This document shows positions 1 through 8,672 of a stretch of 64,000 nt of DNA, piece by piece; the first letter of the stretch is position 1; each line of letters begins with the position of its first letter. The notes beneath the pieces were generated by a model. That model worked only from the letters and a program-made list of their open reading frames with translations, did not search any database and had not been told where the DNA came from. The translations under genes and the position numbers were made by a program. The stretch is from Bruticola sp004554425 (lineage in GTDB: Bacteria > Vulcanimicrobiota > Xenobia > Xenobiales > Xenobiaceae), in the NCBI GenBank assembly GCA_958366945.1, contig CATXCY010000008.1, positions 1-64,000 of the forward strand, in the 5' to 3' direction.

Positions 1-2036
1 CCACTTTGGGCGCACCAGCACAAGCGCAACGCACAACTGCGCCTACTTTAGGAGCCCAAACACAAACTCAGCGAGCTGCAGCACCAGCACTGGGCGCACA
101 ACCTTATCAGCCGCGCACCGCTGCTACTTTGGGCGCACCAGCACAAGCGCAACGCACAACTGCGCCTACTTTAGGAGCCCAAACACAAACTCAGCGAGCT
201 GCAGCACCAGCACTGGGCGCACAACCTTATCAGCCGCGCACCGCTGCTACTTTGGGCACACAAACACAAGCGCAACGTACAGCTGCACCTACTTTAGAAG
301 CGCAATCCCAGACGCAGCGGGCTACAGCTCCTGCTGTGGGTACACGAGTGCAACTAGCAAAAGCGCCTGATCCTTATCAGCCAGGCAAAGCCGCCAACTA
401 CCCGGCCACTCAGCCGAGCCATGGTGCGCCAGCAACAGCAGCGGCTGCTCATACCCATGCGCCTTCAGCCCCAAGCAATCAAAACGCAAACGCTGAAGCT
501 GCGGCCAAACCGCGTCGACGCCCCAGCGTACCCAACCAGCCTATTTTAAAGAACGGAGCCAATAACAGAGGTGGAGCCAAAGCACAAGGCGGACGGCCAG
601 TGCCAACAGTATCAGCGACTCCTCCTAAAGAGTTCCTCAAAGAGAAAGAGCGTAAAGCCTTATTAGCCCAACGCGTGGCCGAGTATAACAATATTCAGTC
701 TTACTACGCTGGTTATATGGCTTATTATGAGCAGCAGCAAAATCGCTTGGAGCAACTGATTAAGGACGAAAAGACCTCCAGCATTGAGCGAAAACACCTA
801 TTTGAGCAACAGACCGATCTTTATCAAAAGCAGAGAGCTTTGTTCCAGTTGCAGACCAGTCTTTATGAATTTGTCAGCAGCAAGAACTTTGATCCCAGTT
901 CCTCCCTGCCATTTACACCTTTAGATGAAGAAGCGGCATCTGGCCCCAAAAAGTTTGATAAGTCGCCTGAAGAGCACTGGTCGGCGATTCTAGGCTCTGA
1001 AATCAAGAAGCAGCCTAAAAAGCAGCATAAGCACGAAAACGAAAAGCCCTATAGAATTACGAAAAAGCATGAGTCTGTTTTGGAACGGCGCATGCGTCGT
1101 ATGGAAGAGCTCAAACGCTGGGAAAAAGAGTGGAAGCAATATTACAAAACAGACTCTTTCTGGCGTAAACAAAGATATTGGGGAGCTTTTCTTTTCATTG
1201 TCGGCGTAGCCATTGTGGTGGGCATTCTGAATATCAGCAATGTCTTAAAGTGGTTTGCCGCCGACTATGAAGTGCCTTTGCTACCTATCGAAACTCACGA
1301 TTTAAAGACAAACTATCGGCACAGCTATATTCCTGTCCATAAAGGAGAGATGGTTCCGGTTGATAGTCGCCTAATTAGCGAGAAGTCTCCTTATAACGTT
1401 ATAGCTCTGCGTAACGGAGGCAACTTACGTATTGACAAATATAGCGACATATTAATTGAAAGTCTGAAGACAGATAAGAATGAGCGCTTCCTAAGCGGCT
1501 TCTTCTTGAGACAAGGCCGAGTTTTTGCGTATAGCACCCCTAAAAGTATGGTCTTTATGCTTACTCCTCAAGTGCGTGTAACTCCAGTAAATGACCAAAA
1601 CACGATGTATGCCGTAGCTTTAAAAACTGATGCCAACGGTAAACAATTTACCTTGCTCAGCGTTTATCGCGGTATGTGCGTAGTGGGCTATACTACAGGT
1701 ACTTTACAAACTGTCAGAGTTAACGCCGGTCAATCATTAAAGAGTTACTCTACTAGATTGGGAGTTCCTGAAGGTTTGCGCCTTCCTGATAAGTGGACAA
1801 AGTGGAATTACAATTGGGACGCGACTGATACTTACATTTCTCCTCTGGCTTCTCCTAAGTTGAACCTGGAACCAGAAGAAGAGGAAGAGGAAGAAACTAT
1901 GGAAGAGGAAGCCAATTCTAACGCGGTAGAAGATTTTACTAAAAAGCAAGCTGCCGATAAGCAAAAAGCAGCCAAGGCTAAAGCAAAAAAGAAAGCCAAT
2001 AAACAGAAATCAAAGACTAAGAAAATGAAAAACTAA
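1..2036 (+). CDS. Membrane protein with repeat-rich head and FecR-like outer domain (5' end missing)
   Basis: The reading frame is open to the left edge, so the true start lies outside the window. The first ~100 visible residues are tandem 41-residue units rich in Ala, Gln, Thr and Pro. A Pro/Ala/Asn linker and a charged, Gln-rich probable coiled coil follow. One hydrophobic segment (about residues 391-412 counted from the edge) has Arg/Lys before it, suggesting cytosolic N-terminus and exported C-terminus. The exported part (about 443-586) has the beta-rich rhythm of FecR domains: a G-R-V-F strand, a TPQVRVTP stretch, then VNAGQSL. The tail has a Glu run and ends with a Lys-rich stretch. FecR domains usually sense or relay envelope signals; here that is inference. 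The gene ends 49 bases before the next. Confidence 0.6.
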   Translation, partial: TLGAPAQAQRTTAPTLGAQTQTQRAAAPALGAQPYQPRTAATLGAPAQAQRTTAPTLGAQTQTQRAAAPALGAQPYQPRTAATLGTQTQAQRTAAPTLEAQSQTQRATAPAVGTRVQLAKAPDPYQPGKAANYPATQPSHGAPATAAAAHTHAPSAPSNQNANAEAAAKPRRRPSVPNQPILKNGANNRGGAKAQGGRPVPTVSATPPKEFLKEKERKALLAQRVAEYNNIQSYYAGYMAYYEQQQNRLEQLIKDEKTSSIERKHLFEQQTDLYQKQRALFQLQTSLYEFVSSKNFDPSSSLPFTPLDEEAASGPKKFDKSPEEHWSAILGSEIKKQPKKQHKHENEKPYRITKKHESVLERRMRRMEELKRWEKEWKQYYKTDSFWRKQRYWGAFLFIVGVAIVVGILNISNVLKWFAADYEVPLLPIETHDLKTNYRHSYIPVHKGEMVPVDSRLISEKSPYNVIALRNGGNLRIDKYSDILIESLKTDKNERFLSGFFLRQGRVFAYSTPKSMVFMLTPQVRVTPVNDQNTMYAVALKTDANGKQFTLLSVYRGMCVVGYTTGTLQTVRVNAGQSLKSYSTRLGVPEGLRLPDKWTKWNYNWDATDTYISPLASPKLNLEPEEEEEEETMEEEANSNAVEDFTKKQAADKQKAAKAKAKKKANKQKSKTKKMKN
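3..290 (+). repeat. In-frame tandem repeat, 123-bp period
   Basis: Two nearly identical 123-bp units lie at 3-125 and 126-248, and a third, diverged and incomplete unit starts at 249. The period is a multiple of three, so each unit encodes 41 residues (beginning TLGAPAQAQ and containing GAQPYQPRTAA). Copies may continue left of the window. The near identity at DNA level suggests recent duplication by slippage or recombination. Confidence 0.9.
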
Positions 2037-2085
2037 CTTTAGTCGGCTAAAATAAAAAGAAAAAACGACTAAGTGAGGCTTTAGT

Positions 2086-2478
2086 TTGAATATGAGTGAA
2101 CATAATCATCACGAACATAACCACGACGAGCACTGCAATTGCGTTTGCCACGATCACAACCACGAAGGAGCGGCCGATCTCAGTGACGCTTCCGAGGCTT
2201 TTATCAATAAACACGGTGGTCGCGGAGCAGCTCTTAAGTTCCCTTGCCGCTTTCCGATAAAAGTTTTCGGCAGTGCAGAAGAAGACTTTTTGGGACACGC
2301 TCACAAACTTGTCAAGAAGCACGTTCCAGAATTAGCCTTAGAACATTGCCGCATAACTAAGAGCAGTAAAGGACGTTATGTCTCCGTAACGATAGACATA
2401 ATGGCTAATAGCCGCGAACAATTGGACGCAATTTACGCCGAGCTGAAAGCTGATGAGCGCGTTGTGGCCATGCTTTAA
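2086..2478 (+). CDS. YbeD/DUF493-family protein with His/Cys-rich N-terminal extension
   Basis: The last ~85 residues match the YbeD (DUF493) family: LKFPCRFPIKVFG, then SSKGRYVSVTIDI, then a helix ending LKADERVVAML, as in E. coli YbeD. That family is a small ACT-like fold of unclear role. The first ~30 residues are unusual: HNHHEHNHDEHCNC followed by CHDHNHEG, a likely Zn/Ni/Cu-binding tract. A TTG start at 2086 is preferred because AAGTGAGG ends seven bases upstream; an in-frame ATG at 2092 is the alternative. It sits eight bases before mgtC and is probably cotranscribed with it. The metal role is inference. Confidence 0.8.
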   Translation: MNMSEHNHHEHNHDEHCNCVCHDHNHEGAADLSDASEAFINKHGGRGAALKFPCRFPIKVFGSAEEDFLGHAHKLVKKHVPELALEHCRITKSSKGRYVSVTIDIMANSREQLDAIYAELKADERVVAML

Positions 2479-2486
2479 CTGACAGA

Positions 2487-3152
2487 ATGGAAAACATAAA
2501 CTTACAAACAGAGTTTATTTTAGCTTCTCGTCTGATAGCAGCCGCCCTTTTGGGCGGTTTTATCGGTATGGAGCGAGAAATTATGAATCGTACAGCCGGC
2601 TTGCGTACTCACGTTATGGTTTCGATAGGTTCGGCTCTGTTTACGATTCTTTCCATTTATTTTTTTTCATATAATGATGGGCCGCGCGATCCGGCTCGAG
2701 TTGCAGCCCAAATAGTCAGCGGCATCGGCTTTCTGGGCGCAGGCGCCATTATGAAGCACGGAGCTACAGTTCATGGCCTTACAACCGCAGCCACTCTTTG
2801 GGTTGTAGCCGCTATAGGCATGAGTTGTGGAGCAGGAGCTTTCGTGGTCGCTGGCGCTACTTGTATAATTTCTCTACTTACTTTAGTAGCCTTGCGACGC
2901 TTGGAGCCAGTCTTTACCGGTTCGAATCTTATTTACTTAAGCGTCTCTCTACCAAACGATCCAGGCATATTGGAAAAAATGCGCCTTCAACTCAATACTG
3001 GCGGTATAAAGATACGCAAATTGGCCATTAGTCAAGAAGAACAAGAGCTCCTAATAGAAACTTCTGTAACTGTAGAAAATTCGGTAACTAAAGCGGATGT
3101 CATTGCCAAATTGACAGACCTAGGAGCCACAAAAATAAATTTAGAAACCTAG
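2487..3152 (+). CDS. mgtC: MgtC/SapB-family membrane protein
   Basis: The protein is 221 aa. The N-terminal ~140 residues have the family signature: LLGGFIGMERE, NRTAGLRTHVMVSIGSALF, then QIVSGIGFLGAGAI and GLTTAATLWVVAAIG, spread over about four to five membrane helices. The C-terminal ~75 residues are soluble and ACT-like (SVSLPNDPGILEKMRLQLN). In other bacteria MgtC supports growth at low magnesium and can affect ATP synthase or phosphate transport. The gene follows the YbeD-like gene after eight bases. The length is usual for the family and nothing looks broken. Confidence 0.9.
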   Translation: MENINLQTEFILASRLIAAALLGGFIGMEREIMNRTAGLRTHVMVSIGSALFTILSIYFFSYNDGPRDPARVAAQIVSGIGFLGAGAIMKHGATVHGLTTAATLWVVAAIGMSCGAGAFVVAGATCIISLLTLVALRRLEPVFTGSNLIYLSVSLPNDPGILEKMRLQLNTGGIKIRKLAISQEEQELLIETSVTVENSVTKADVIAKLTDLGATKINLET

Positions 3153-3333
3153 CTAGTCAAGGTTGTTTATACGCTCCCCAAGCTTTGCAGTTGCTTCTAA
3201 TAGGATTTTGTCCTCCGGCTACAAAAGAAGGGGGATAGCTTAGAATTGTAAGTTGTTTTAAGCCAAAATTCATATTCAAAAATTTTGAGCTGGAGAGGGA
3301 CGCTTTACGTCGTCCGAATATCTGGAGGTTCTC

Positions 3334-4374
3334 TTGAAAACGCATCGCAATTGGTTGGCAACCGTAACGGTTCTTATAGCGATTTTGCTATTTGCAAATA
3401 TTTCCACAAGCGAAGCTAATGAAGAGAGCGACCGTATTAGCGCCATCTCCAAAGCCTCTCAGTCAGTAGTGTCAGTACGTACTTATCGTCAAAACCGCAC
3501 AAAACCTGGCATTGGTTCCGGCGTTATTATCAACTCCGGCGGCTATATTCTTACCAATGCCCATGTAGTCAAGGGCGGCAAAAAAATTAGAGTCCAGCTC
3601 AAAAACAAAAAAACTTACGACGCTCAAATCCACAAAATTGCCGGTGATAAAGACTTGGCAATTATTAAAATCAGTGCCCAAGGGTTGTCGGCCGCCCGCA
3701 TAGGTAATTCCGATAATTTGCGTGTAGGCCAAACTGTCATCGCCATAGGAGATCCCTTAGGATTTACCGGCACGGTAACTCAGGGTATGATCAGCGGTTT
3801 GGGACGCAATATTGAGACTAAAGGTATCAAATATACTAACCTAATTCAGACTGATGCCGCTATTAACCCTGGTTCTTCTGGTGGCGCTTTGCTCAATTCC
3901 CGCGGCGAGCTAATTGGTATCAACGCCTTAGTATATACCGGACCGTCCAACGGATACGACAAAGCCCAAGGTTTGGGTTTTGCTATACCCATAAAGAACG
4001 CTTACAGTGTAGCTCAACAGCTTATGGATAGCCCAGCTGACAGCAGTTACATTGCCGATGGAACTGGTTTGCCTTCAGGCACACGCCCATGGTTAGGACT
4101 GAGCGGGGCTACTCTCACTTTAGAAAAAGCTCAAGATTTTAATATAAAAATTACTAGCGGAGTTTTTGTTACTCAAGTTATCGACGGTTCACCAGCCGGA
4201 AGAGCCAACATTAAGCCAGGTGATACCGTTAGTGCTGTCGATAAAGTAACTGTCGGTTCTGTAGGTGCTATGGTTCGCGAGCTCAATAAACACAGTGCCG
4301 GCGATCGTATAAAACTTACCGTTTGGCGCAATAATAAAAAGTTTATCGTTTCCATTACTTTAGATGCCCAATAG
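3334..4374 (+). CDS. DegP/HtrA-family periplasmic serine protease with one PDZ domain
   Basis: The 346-aa protein starts with a signal peptide (Lys/His/Arg, hydrophobic core to about residue 22, then STSEANEES). The trypsin-like domain has the full triad: His77 in ILTNAHVV, Asp107 in GDKDLAI and Ser182 in NPGSSGG. A single PDZ domain covers about residues 250-340 (GVFVTQVIDGSPAGRANI). DegS/DegP-type proteases cut misfolded or signalling proteins in the envelope. The TTG start at 3334 is supported by TCTGGAGG six bases upstream; the next ATG is far inside the gene. A strong bidirectional terminator follows at 4383. Confidence 0.93.
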   Translation: MKTHRNWLATVTVLIAILLFANISTSEANEESDRISAISKASQSVVSVRTYRQNRTKPGIGSGVIINSGGYILTNAHVVKGGKKIRVQLKNKKTYDAQIHKIAGDKDLAIIKISAQGLSAARIGNSDNLRVGQTVIAIGDPLGFTGTVTQGMISGLGRNIETKGIKYTNLIQTDAAINPGSSGGALLNSRGELIGINALVYTGPSNGYDKAQGLGFAIPIKNAYSVAQQLMDSPADSSYIADGTGLPSGTRPWLGLSGATLTLEKAQDFNIKITSGVFVTQVIDGSPAGRANIKPGDTVSAVDKVTVGSVGAMVRELNKHSAGDRIKLTVWRNNKKFIVSITLDAQ

Positions 4375-4382
4375 ACTAAATG

Positions 4383-4430
4383 CGCAATAGAAAAAGCCCG
4401 CTGCGTTCGCAGCGGGCTTTTTCTATTGCG
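4383..4430. terminator. Bidirectional intrinsic terminator
   Basis: A nearly perfect inverted repeat with ~22-bp arms has a GC-rich core (AGCCCGCTGCG/CGCAGCGGGCT), and outside it an A-tract on one side and a T-tract on the other. It lies between the convergent protease gene (plus) and NlpC/P60 gene (minus), so it can serve both. Confidence 0.92.
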
Positions 4431-4440
4431 TTATTCCAAA

Positions 4441-5442
4441 CTATTCTTCAAAATAACGACGGCCACCCAAGAAACGATACTTTATAGAATAGTTGTTGCT
4501 ATCTATAGAGCTCAGCCCTACTCCATGCTTGCCAGAGGCGTCCCAAAATTGACCATTTCCAACATAAAAACCAACATGCACAACATGTTCTTCATCCTTG
4601 CCAAAAAAGACCAAATCTCCAGCTTCTAGCTCGTTTCGACTAATTGGCAAACCTACAGCGAATTGCTGGTCAGCGTCGCGGGGTACAATCAAGCCATGCA
4701 ATTTACAACTTGTATAAACGAGCCCTGAACAATCTATACCATGACAACTAAGTCCGCCCCATAAATAAGCAACTCCCTTAAAACGGCGAGCTGTTTGCAA
4801 GAGACTTTCCCCTTGAGATGGTAAAGTATGCGTAGAGCCAGCTTGATATGGCAAATACAAGCCAGACTCAACGTTAGGCCAATTTACCCTCCAATAGCTA
4901 TTACCATCAGTACCTTTTACGGGTTGTAAATTGCATAACGATAAAATGCTGGAAGCGAAGACACGTCCTTTAACAGCGCTTTTCTTATCAGGGCGAGCAT
5001 AAACATAGGCTTGTGGGCTGACAACCAACAGAGCCTTGCCATTGCCTTCTAAAGACCAAGGACGCAAAACTGGTTGGGCACAAATCTTTAATTTTGGTAA
5101 ATTGAGAGCAAAAGAAGTGTCCTTAGTTAAATAGCTGCCATTTATCCAACCAGGATAGCCCTCAGGCTCCCTATATTGATTGGGAACAACTACTTCTTTC
5201 CAGAGCCCATCTTCCGTTTCATTTACTACATAGACAGGCTCTCCCATGAGCACTTGAGTCTCTCTCTCCGAATCATCGTAAATATCAGCAAAGACACTCA
5301 CAACAGGAACTGAGACAAAATATAATTCGCCTTTATCCTCAATGGCCATAACTTCTCCTTGACCGCTAATTATAGCTAGAGCCAGAACGAAAAACGCAAT
5401 GCCAAGCCACAATGGCCAATTTTTACCCCTAATAGAGTTCAC
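4441..5442 (-). CDS. NlpC/P60 cell-wall endopeptidase, YkfC-like, with SH3-type domains
   Basis: The 333-aa protein has an N-terminal hydrophobic segment (about 11-30) that is a signal peptide or anchor. Two SH3b-like beta regions follow (about 35-110 and 135-200), then an NlpC/P60 domain from about 212. The catalytic Cys238 is in GIDCSGLVY and His289 in HVVHVGFY. The third polar position, usually His, looks like Asp301 (FWDAS). This layout is that of YkfC-type gamma-D-glutamyl-diamino acid endopeptidases, which cut peptidoglycan stem peptides. The GTG start directly follows the TAA of the JAMM-LysM gene, so the two form an operon. The exact bond cut is not readable from sequence. Confidence 0.88.
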   Translation of the reverse strand: MNSIRGKNWPLWLGIAFFVLALAIISGQGEVMAIEDKGELYFVSVPVVSVFADIYDDSERETQVLMGEPVYVVNETEDGLWKEVVVPNQYREPEGYPGWINGSYLTKDTSFALNLPKLKICAQPVLRPWSLEGNGKALLVVSPQAYVYARPDKKSAVKGRVFASSILSLCNLQPVKGTDGNSYWRVNWPNVESGLYLPYQAGSTHTLPSQGESLLQTARRFKGVAYLWGGLSCHGIDCSGLVYTSCKLHGLIVPRDADQQFAVGLPISRNELEAGDLVFFGKDEEHVVHVGFYVGNGQFWDASGKHGVGLSSIDSNNYSIKYRFLGGRRYFEE

Positions 5443-6615
5443 TTAAAGGCCAACTTTTTGGCGGGCAGGAATCTTCAACTGATCGCCAGGCACAATATGA
5501 TCGTAATAAGGAGCGGGCAACTTGTTAAATTTGCCTAACGCTTTGCATACTTTGGGATCGGTAGTCGAGTAATATTTTTCAGCAATACTAGAAATAGTTT
5601 CACCAGATTTTACATCATGAAGAATAATCTTGGATCCGCTCTGAGCAACCTTAGAAGTTTTATCGTCAGACTTAGCTTCTTTCTTATCTTTATTTTCATC
5701 AATAGCAGATCCGTTCTTTGCGGAAGCGTCGACTACAGGCTCAGCCGTCTCAACATTGGAAAGACCTAGTTCTTTGTCCAAGACGCCCACGGCTTCCAAA
5801 TGGCCTTCAATTTCTTTGACGCGTTTCTCTACAGCTTCTACCTGTTGAGAAATTTGTACTTGATTGGCTAAAATTTCATGTTGGTCAACTTTGGCTACAG
5901 GAGCCGGACGCAACAGTTGCACCAGCAAACAAATGCCCAAGAGTACCAAAATAGCATAATCTATAGGCCTTATCGCCGGATTGCGCAACATACGTTGCAA
6001 CTTTTCTACGCTGCGTTCCAAATAACGATCGTTAAGAAATTCTTCCGGACGGGAAGTGTCTCTACTGACAACAGTGGTTGAAGCCGCTGTGCTTTTTCCA
6101 TAAATGCGGAAACCGCCACTATTGCGCAAAGTTCCGTCACGCCATAAATAAAAGCTGCGCTCTCCCACAACAGGATCTACTATATAGATTACTTGCGATT
6201 GTTTGGGGAAGAATTTTGCGTGAACTTCTTTTTCTGCTTCGGTCACACTACTGCCAGTGCCGGGATGAGAATGGAACCAACCGACAACACTCATGCCGGG
6301 AAATTGTTTAGAAGCTTGGGCAAAAGCCTTTTTCCAAACGGATTCGATAAAACGACCATTTTGAGCCTTAACTTCCACAGCTTCTTCAATTTTTATCCAT
6401 GAATTATCTTTAGTATGGCTTCCTAAAAGCAAACCAGCTTGTTCTTGGGCAGTATTTTTAAGAGCTAAGGCATTTAAATTGCTGAATAATTGATAGCGCA
6501 AATAGATATGCGAAGTTTGTTCTGTTTCAGTACCGACTTGAAAAAAATCACCAGGCTCCAAAGTTGGGGTAACAACACCTATTCCCTCTTTGGACATTAA
6601 AACTTCTTCTCCCAC
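5443..6615 (-). CDS. JAMM/MPN metalloprotease-like protein with membrane helix and C-terminal LysM
   Basis: In order: a JAB/MPN domain (about residues 20-175), a basic stretch, one membrane helix (about 218-236), a coiled coil (about 250-285), a charged linker and a LysM domain (about 331-384, VKSGETISSIAEKYY). JAMM ligands are Glu58 (QEQAGLLLG), His115 and His117 in WFHSHPGTG. The usual Ser and Asp of the motif are replaced by Thr125 and Glu128. Positive charges before the helix put the JAMM domain in the cytosol and LysM outside. The start is GTG at 6615, with GGAGG five bases upstream. A TTG at 6627 lies inside that Shine-Dalgarno, so is unlikely. It is cotranscribed with the NlpC/P60 gene. 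The substrate is unknown. Confidence 0.82.
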   Translation of the reverse strand: MGEEVLMSKEGIGVVTPTLEPGDFFQVGTETEQTSHIYLRYQLFSNLNALALKNTAQEQAGLLLGSHTKDNSWIKIEEAVEVKAQNGRFIESVWKKAFAQASKQFPGMSVVGWFHSHPGTGSSVTEAEKEVHAKFFPKQSQVIYIVDPVVGERSFYLWRDGTLRNSGGFRIYGKSTAASTTVVSRDTSRPEEFLNDRYLERSVEKLQRMLRNPAIRPIDYAILVLLGICLLVQLLRPAPVAKVDQHEILANQVQISQQVEAVEKRVKEIEGHLEAVGVLDKELGLSNVETAEPVVDASAKNGSAIDENKDKKEAKSDDKTSKVAQSGSKIILHDVKSGETISSIAEKYYSTTDPKVCKALGKFNKLPAPYYDHIVPGDQLKIPARQKVGL

Positions 6616-6631
6616 CGTTTCCTCCAATTAA

Positions 6632-6669
6632 AAGGCCTCTCTCTTAGATACTACACAGAGAAAGGCCTT
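6632..6669 (-). terminator. Intrinsic terminator after the ABC ATPase gene
   Basis: A stem AAGGCCTCTCTC/GAGAAAGGCCTT with one mismatch and a ~14-base loop is followed, on the minus strand, by CTTTTAATT. It separates the MalK-type gene from the JAMM-LysM operon. Confidence 0.7.
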
Positions 6670-6733
6670 GACTTTAAGCTATAAGTTTTCTATCGCCTTC
6701 AGCGGATCCAATCAAAGCGGCCATAGCAGCTTT

Positions 6734-7915
6734 TTAGATCATCGCTACTTCAGTATCCTTGTTAAATAAATGAATTTTGCGTGTATCCAGAGCTAAGTCG
6801 GCAACATCGCCAATTTTAGCTTCGGTATGAGAATCTACTCTGGCCACAAAATCTTCTTCACCCAAGCGAATGTGTAAAGAAACCTCCGACCCCATGGGCT
6901 CGTAAACTTCTACTTTAGCGCTAATAGGCACCAAAAATTCGCTGTCACGGGCGAACTTAGGATCATGAATATTTTCAGGTCTGATGCCGAAAGTGCATTC
7001 AGCTTCGGCAAATTCTTTTAAACGACCGGCCAAACGTTCCGGAATTTCTATGCTAAAACCTTTGCCCTTAACAGAAACTCCCTCACCAGCAGCTTCCAAC
7101 TTAACATCGACAAAGTTCATAGACGGAGTGCCGATAAAACCAGCCACATATTTATTGGCCGGATGCTCATACATTTCTAAGGGAGCAGCAGCTTGTTGAA
7201 TAATGCCCTGATGCATAAGCACAATTCTATCACCTAAAGTCATGGCTTCAGTTTGATCGTGAGTTACATAAATAGTAGTTACACCTAAAGTATGGTGCAA
7301 CTTTTGCAACTCAGCTCGCATTTGCACACGCAACTTAGCATCTAAGTTAGAAAGGGGCTCATCCATAAGGAAAACTTGAGGACGACGAACGATAGCGCGT
7401 CCCATAGCCACACGCTGACGCTGACCTCCAGAAAGTTCTTTAGGCTTACGCAATAATAAATGCTTTATGTCTAAAAGCTCAGCGGCATGATCGACTAATT
7501 TTTTTATTTCCTCTTCAGAATATTTGCGTTGACGTAAGCCGAAAGCCATATTGTCATAAACGCTAAAATGTGGGTAGAGAGCATAACTTTGGAAAACCAT
7601 AGCTATGTCTCGATCTTTGGGAGAGACATCATTCACTTTGCGATCTCCGATATAAATCGAACCGCTAGTAATTTCCTCTAAGCCAGCAACCATACGCAAA
7701 GTGGTCGATTTACCACATCCTGAAGGGCCAACTAAAACTAAGAATTCACCATCCTTAATATCTAAGGAAATGTTCTTAACTACGTGAACCTGATTGGGAA
7801 GACGACTGGGCTTCCAGAATTGATACCATGCTTTGTGCTCCGGGTTAGGAGCCCACCCATCATAGATCTTATTTACTTCGACAAGACGAACACTACCCAC
7901 GACTAAATACCCCAA
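6734..7915 (-). CDS. ABC transporter ATPase, MalK/UgpC/MsmX type
   Basis: The ~390-aa ATPase has Walker A (GPSGCGKST, about 63-71), Q-loop (VFQSYALYPH), signature LSGGQRQRVA, Walker B FLMDEPLSNLDAK, H-loop VTHDQTEAM and a C-terminal MalK-like TOBE/regulatory domain. This subfamily energises sugar or glycerol-phosphate importers. No permease or binding-protein gene is next to it, so it may be a shared ATPase like MsmX. Between the first and second strands there is an extra ~22-residue, Trp-rich insert (APNPEHKAWYQFWKPS) absent from typical MalK. The start is uncertain: TTG at 7915 has no clear Shine-Dalgarno, while GTG at 7900 has GGGGT about eight bases upstream. Confidence 0.92.
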   Translation of the reverse strand: MGYLVVGSVRLVEVNKIYDGWAPNPEHKAWYQFWKPSRLPNQVHVVKNISLDIKDGEFLVLVGPSGCGKSTTLRMVAGLEEITSGSIYIGDRKVNDVSPKDRDIAMVFQSYALYPHFSVYDNMAFGLRQRKYSEEEIKKLVDHAAELLDIKHLLLRKPKELSGGQRQRVAMGRAIVRRPQVFLMDEPLSNLDAKLRVQMRAELQKLHHTLGVTTIYVTHDQTEAMTLGDRIVLMHQGIIQQAAAPLEMYEHPANKYVAGFIGTPSMNFVDVKLEAAGEGVSVKGKGFSIEIPERLAGRLKEFAEAECTFGIRPENIHDPKFARDSEFLVPISAKVEVYEPMGSEVSLHIRLGEEDFVARVDSHTEAKIGDVADLALDTRKIHLFNKDTEVAMI

Positions 7916-8079
7916 ACTATTGCTGATTACGCACTCTCAGTCACAATATAACCGCGCTTTGAATGCTGCGGGACTACTCTTCTAGATTGTTTTTCTCTTT
8001 TTATTATTCAGCTCCTACCCGAAAAGAGCAATATAACAAATTGGCAGAGCCGCAAAAAAGAGCAATATACGCTTAAAAT

Positions 8080-8616
8080 TTATTTCTTTTCCATACGTTG
8101 CAAAGAATCTAAAATTTGTTTGCATTCACGTTGCAAATTGGCAAAAACTTTAGCAACATAGCGATCGGCATCATCACAAACACCTCTGGCGTAATCGTTG
8201 GCTTCACGATTTATCTTTTCGGCAGCAGCAGAAGCACTCTCTTCAATTGCTTGCGCTCTTTCTTCGGCTTCTTGAATAATATGCTCAGCCTCCTCCCGAG
8301 CCTGACGGACAATTTCGTGTTGTTGTATTAAGCTGCCGGCTTCCGTTTTGGCTGCCCGCAAAGTCTCTCTAGCTCGATCTTCCGCTTCACTAACAATCTT
8401 TTCTGCGTTTTGTGCTGCTTCTTCTTTTATTTGCTCTGAACGACTGACCAGATCTTTGGCTTGCAAAATTTCTTCGGGTAAATTGGCTCTAGCTTCAGCA
8501 ATTAACTTTAAAAAGTTTTCTTTATTGATCACCGAATAAGCTGCTAAAATTAACGGCAGAGGCTTACTCGATTCTACAGTTTTTTCTAAGCGAGTTAAAG
8601 CTTTGTATATATCCAT
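8080..8616 (-). CDS. Coiled-coil protein, DivIVA/ATP-synthase-b-like
   Basis: The protein is 178 aa and highly charged. From about residue 50 it is a long Ala/Glu/Arg-rich coiled coil (AQNAEKIVSEAEDRARE, EEAEHIIQEAEERAQ), preceded by a short helical head. Such proteins are often recovered as DivIVA-like or V-ATPase subunit E/b-like by profile searches. A gene of this type next to coaD is a recurring arrangement in several phyla (from memory). It has no signal peptide or membrane segment. It lies 56 bases after coaD on the same strand and is probably the last gene of that operon. The role is unknown; scaffolding at the division site or membrane is a guess. Confidence 0.65.
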   Translation of the reverse strand: MDIYKALTRLEKTVESSKPLPLILAAYSVINKENFLKLIAEARANLPEEILQAKDLVSRSEQIKEEAAQNAEKIVSEAEDRARETLRAAKTEAGSLIQQHEIVRQAREEAEHIIQEAEERAQAIEESASAAAEKINREANDYARGVCDDADRYVAKVFANLQRECKQILDSLQRMEKK

Positions 8617-8672
8617 ACATTTAACCCTCCATTTCTCTTAACAAATCCCTAAAAAATGCAACAATACTGTAT

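Noticed and set aside
6..8. TTG at 6 as the start of the first protein
   Set aside because: The frame continues to the window edge and the repeat unit begins before it, so the gene is truncated, not starting here.
1..290. CRISPR array from the spaced repeats
   Set aside because: The units are contiguous, 123 bp, in-frame and protein-coding; there are no unique spacers.
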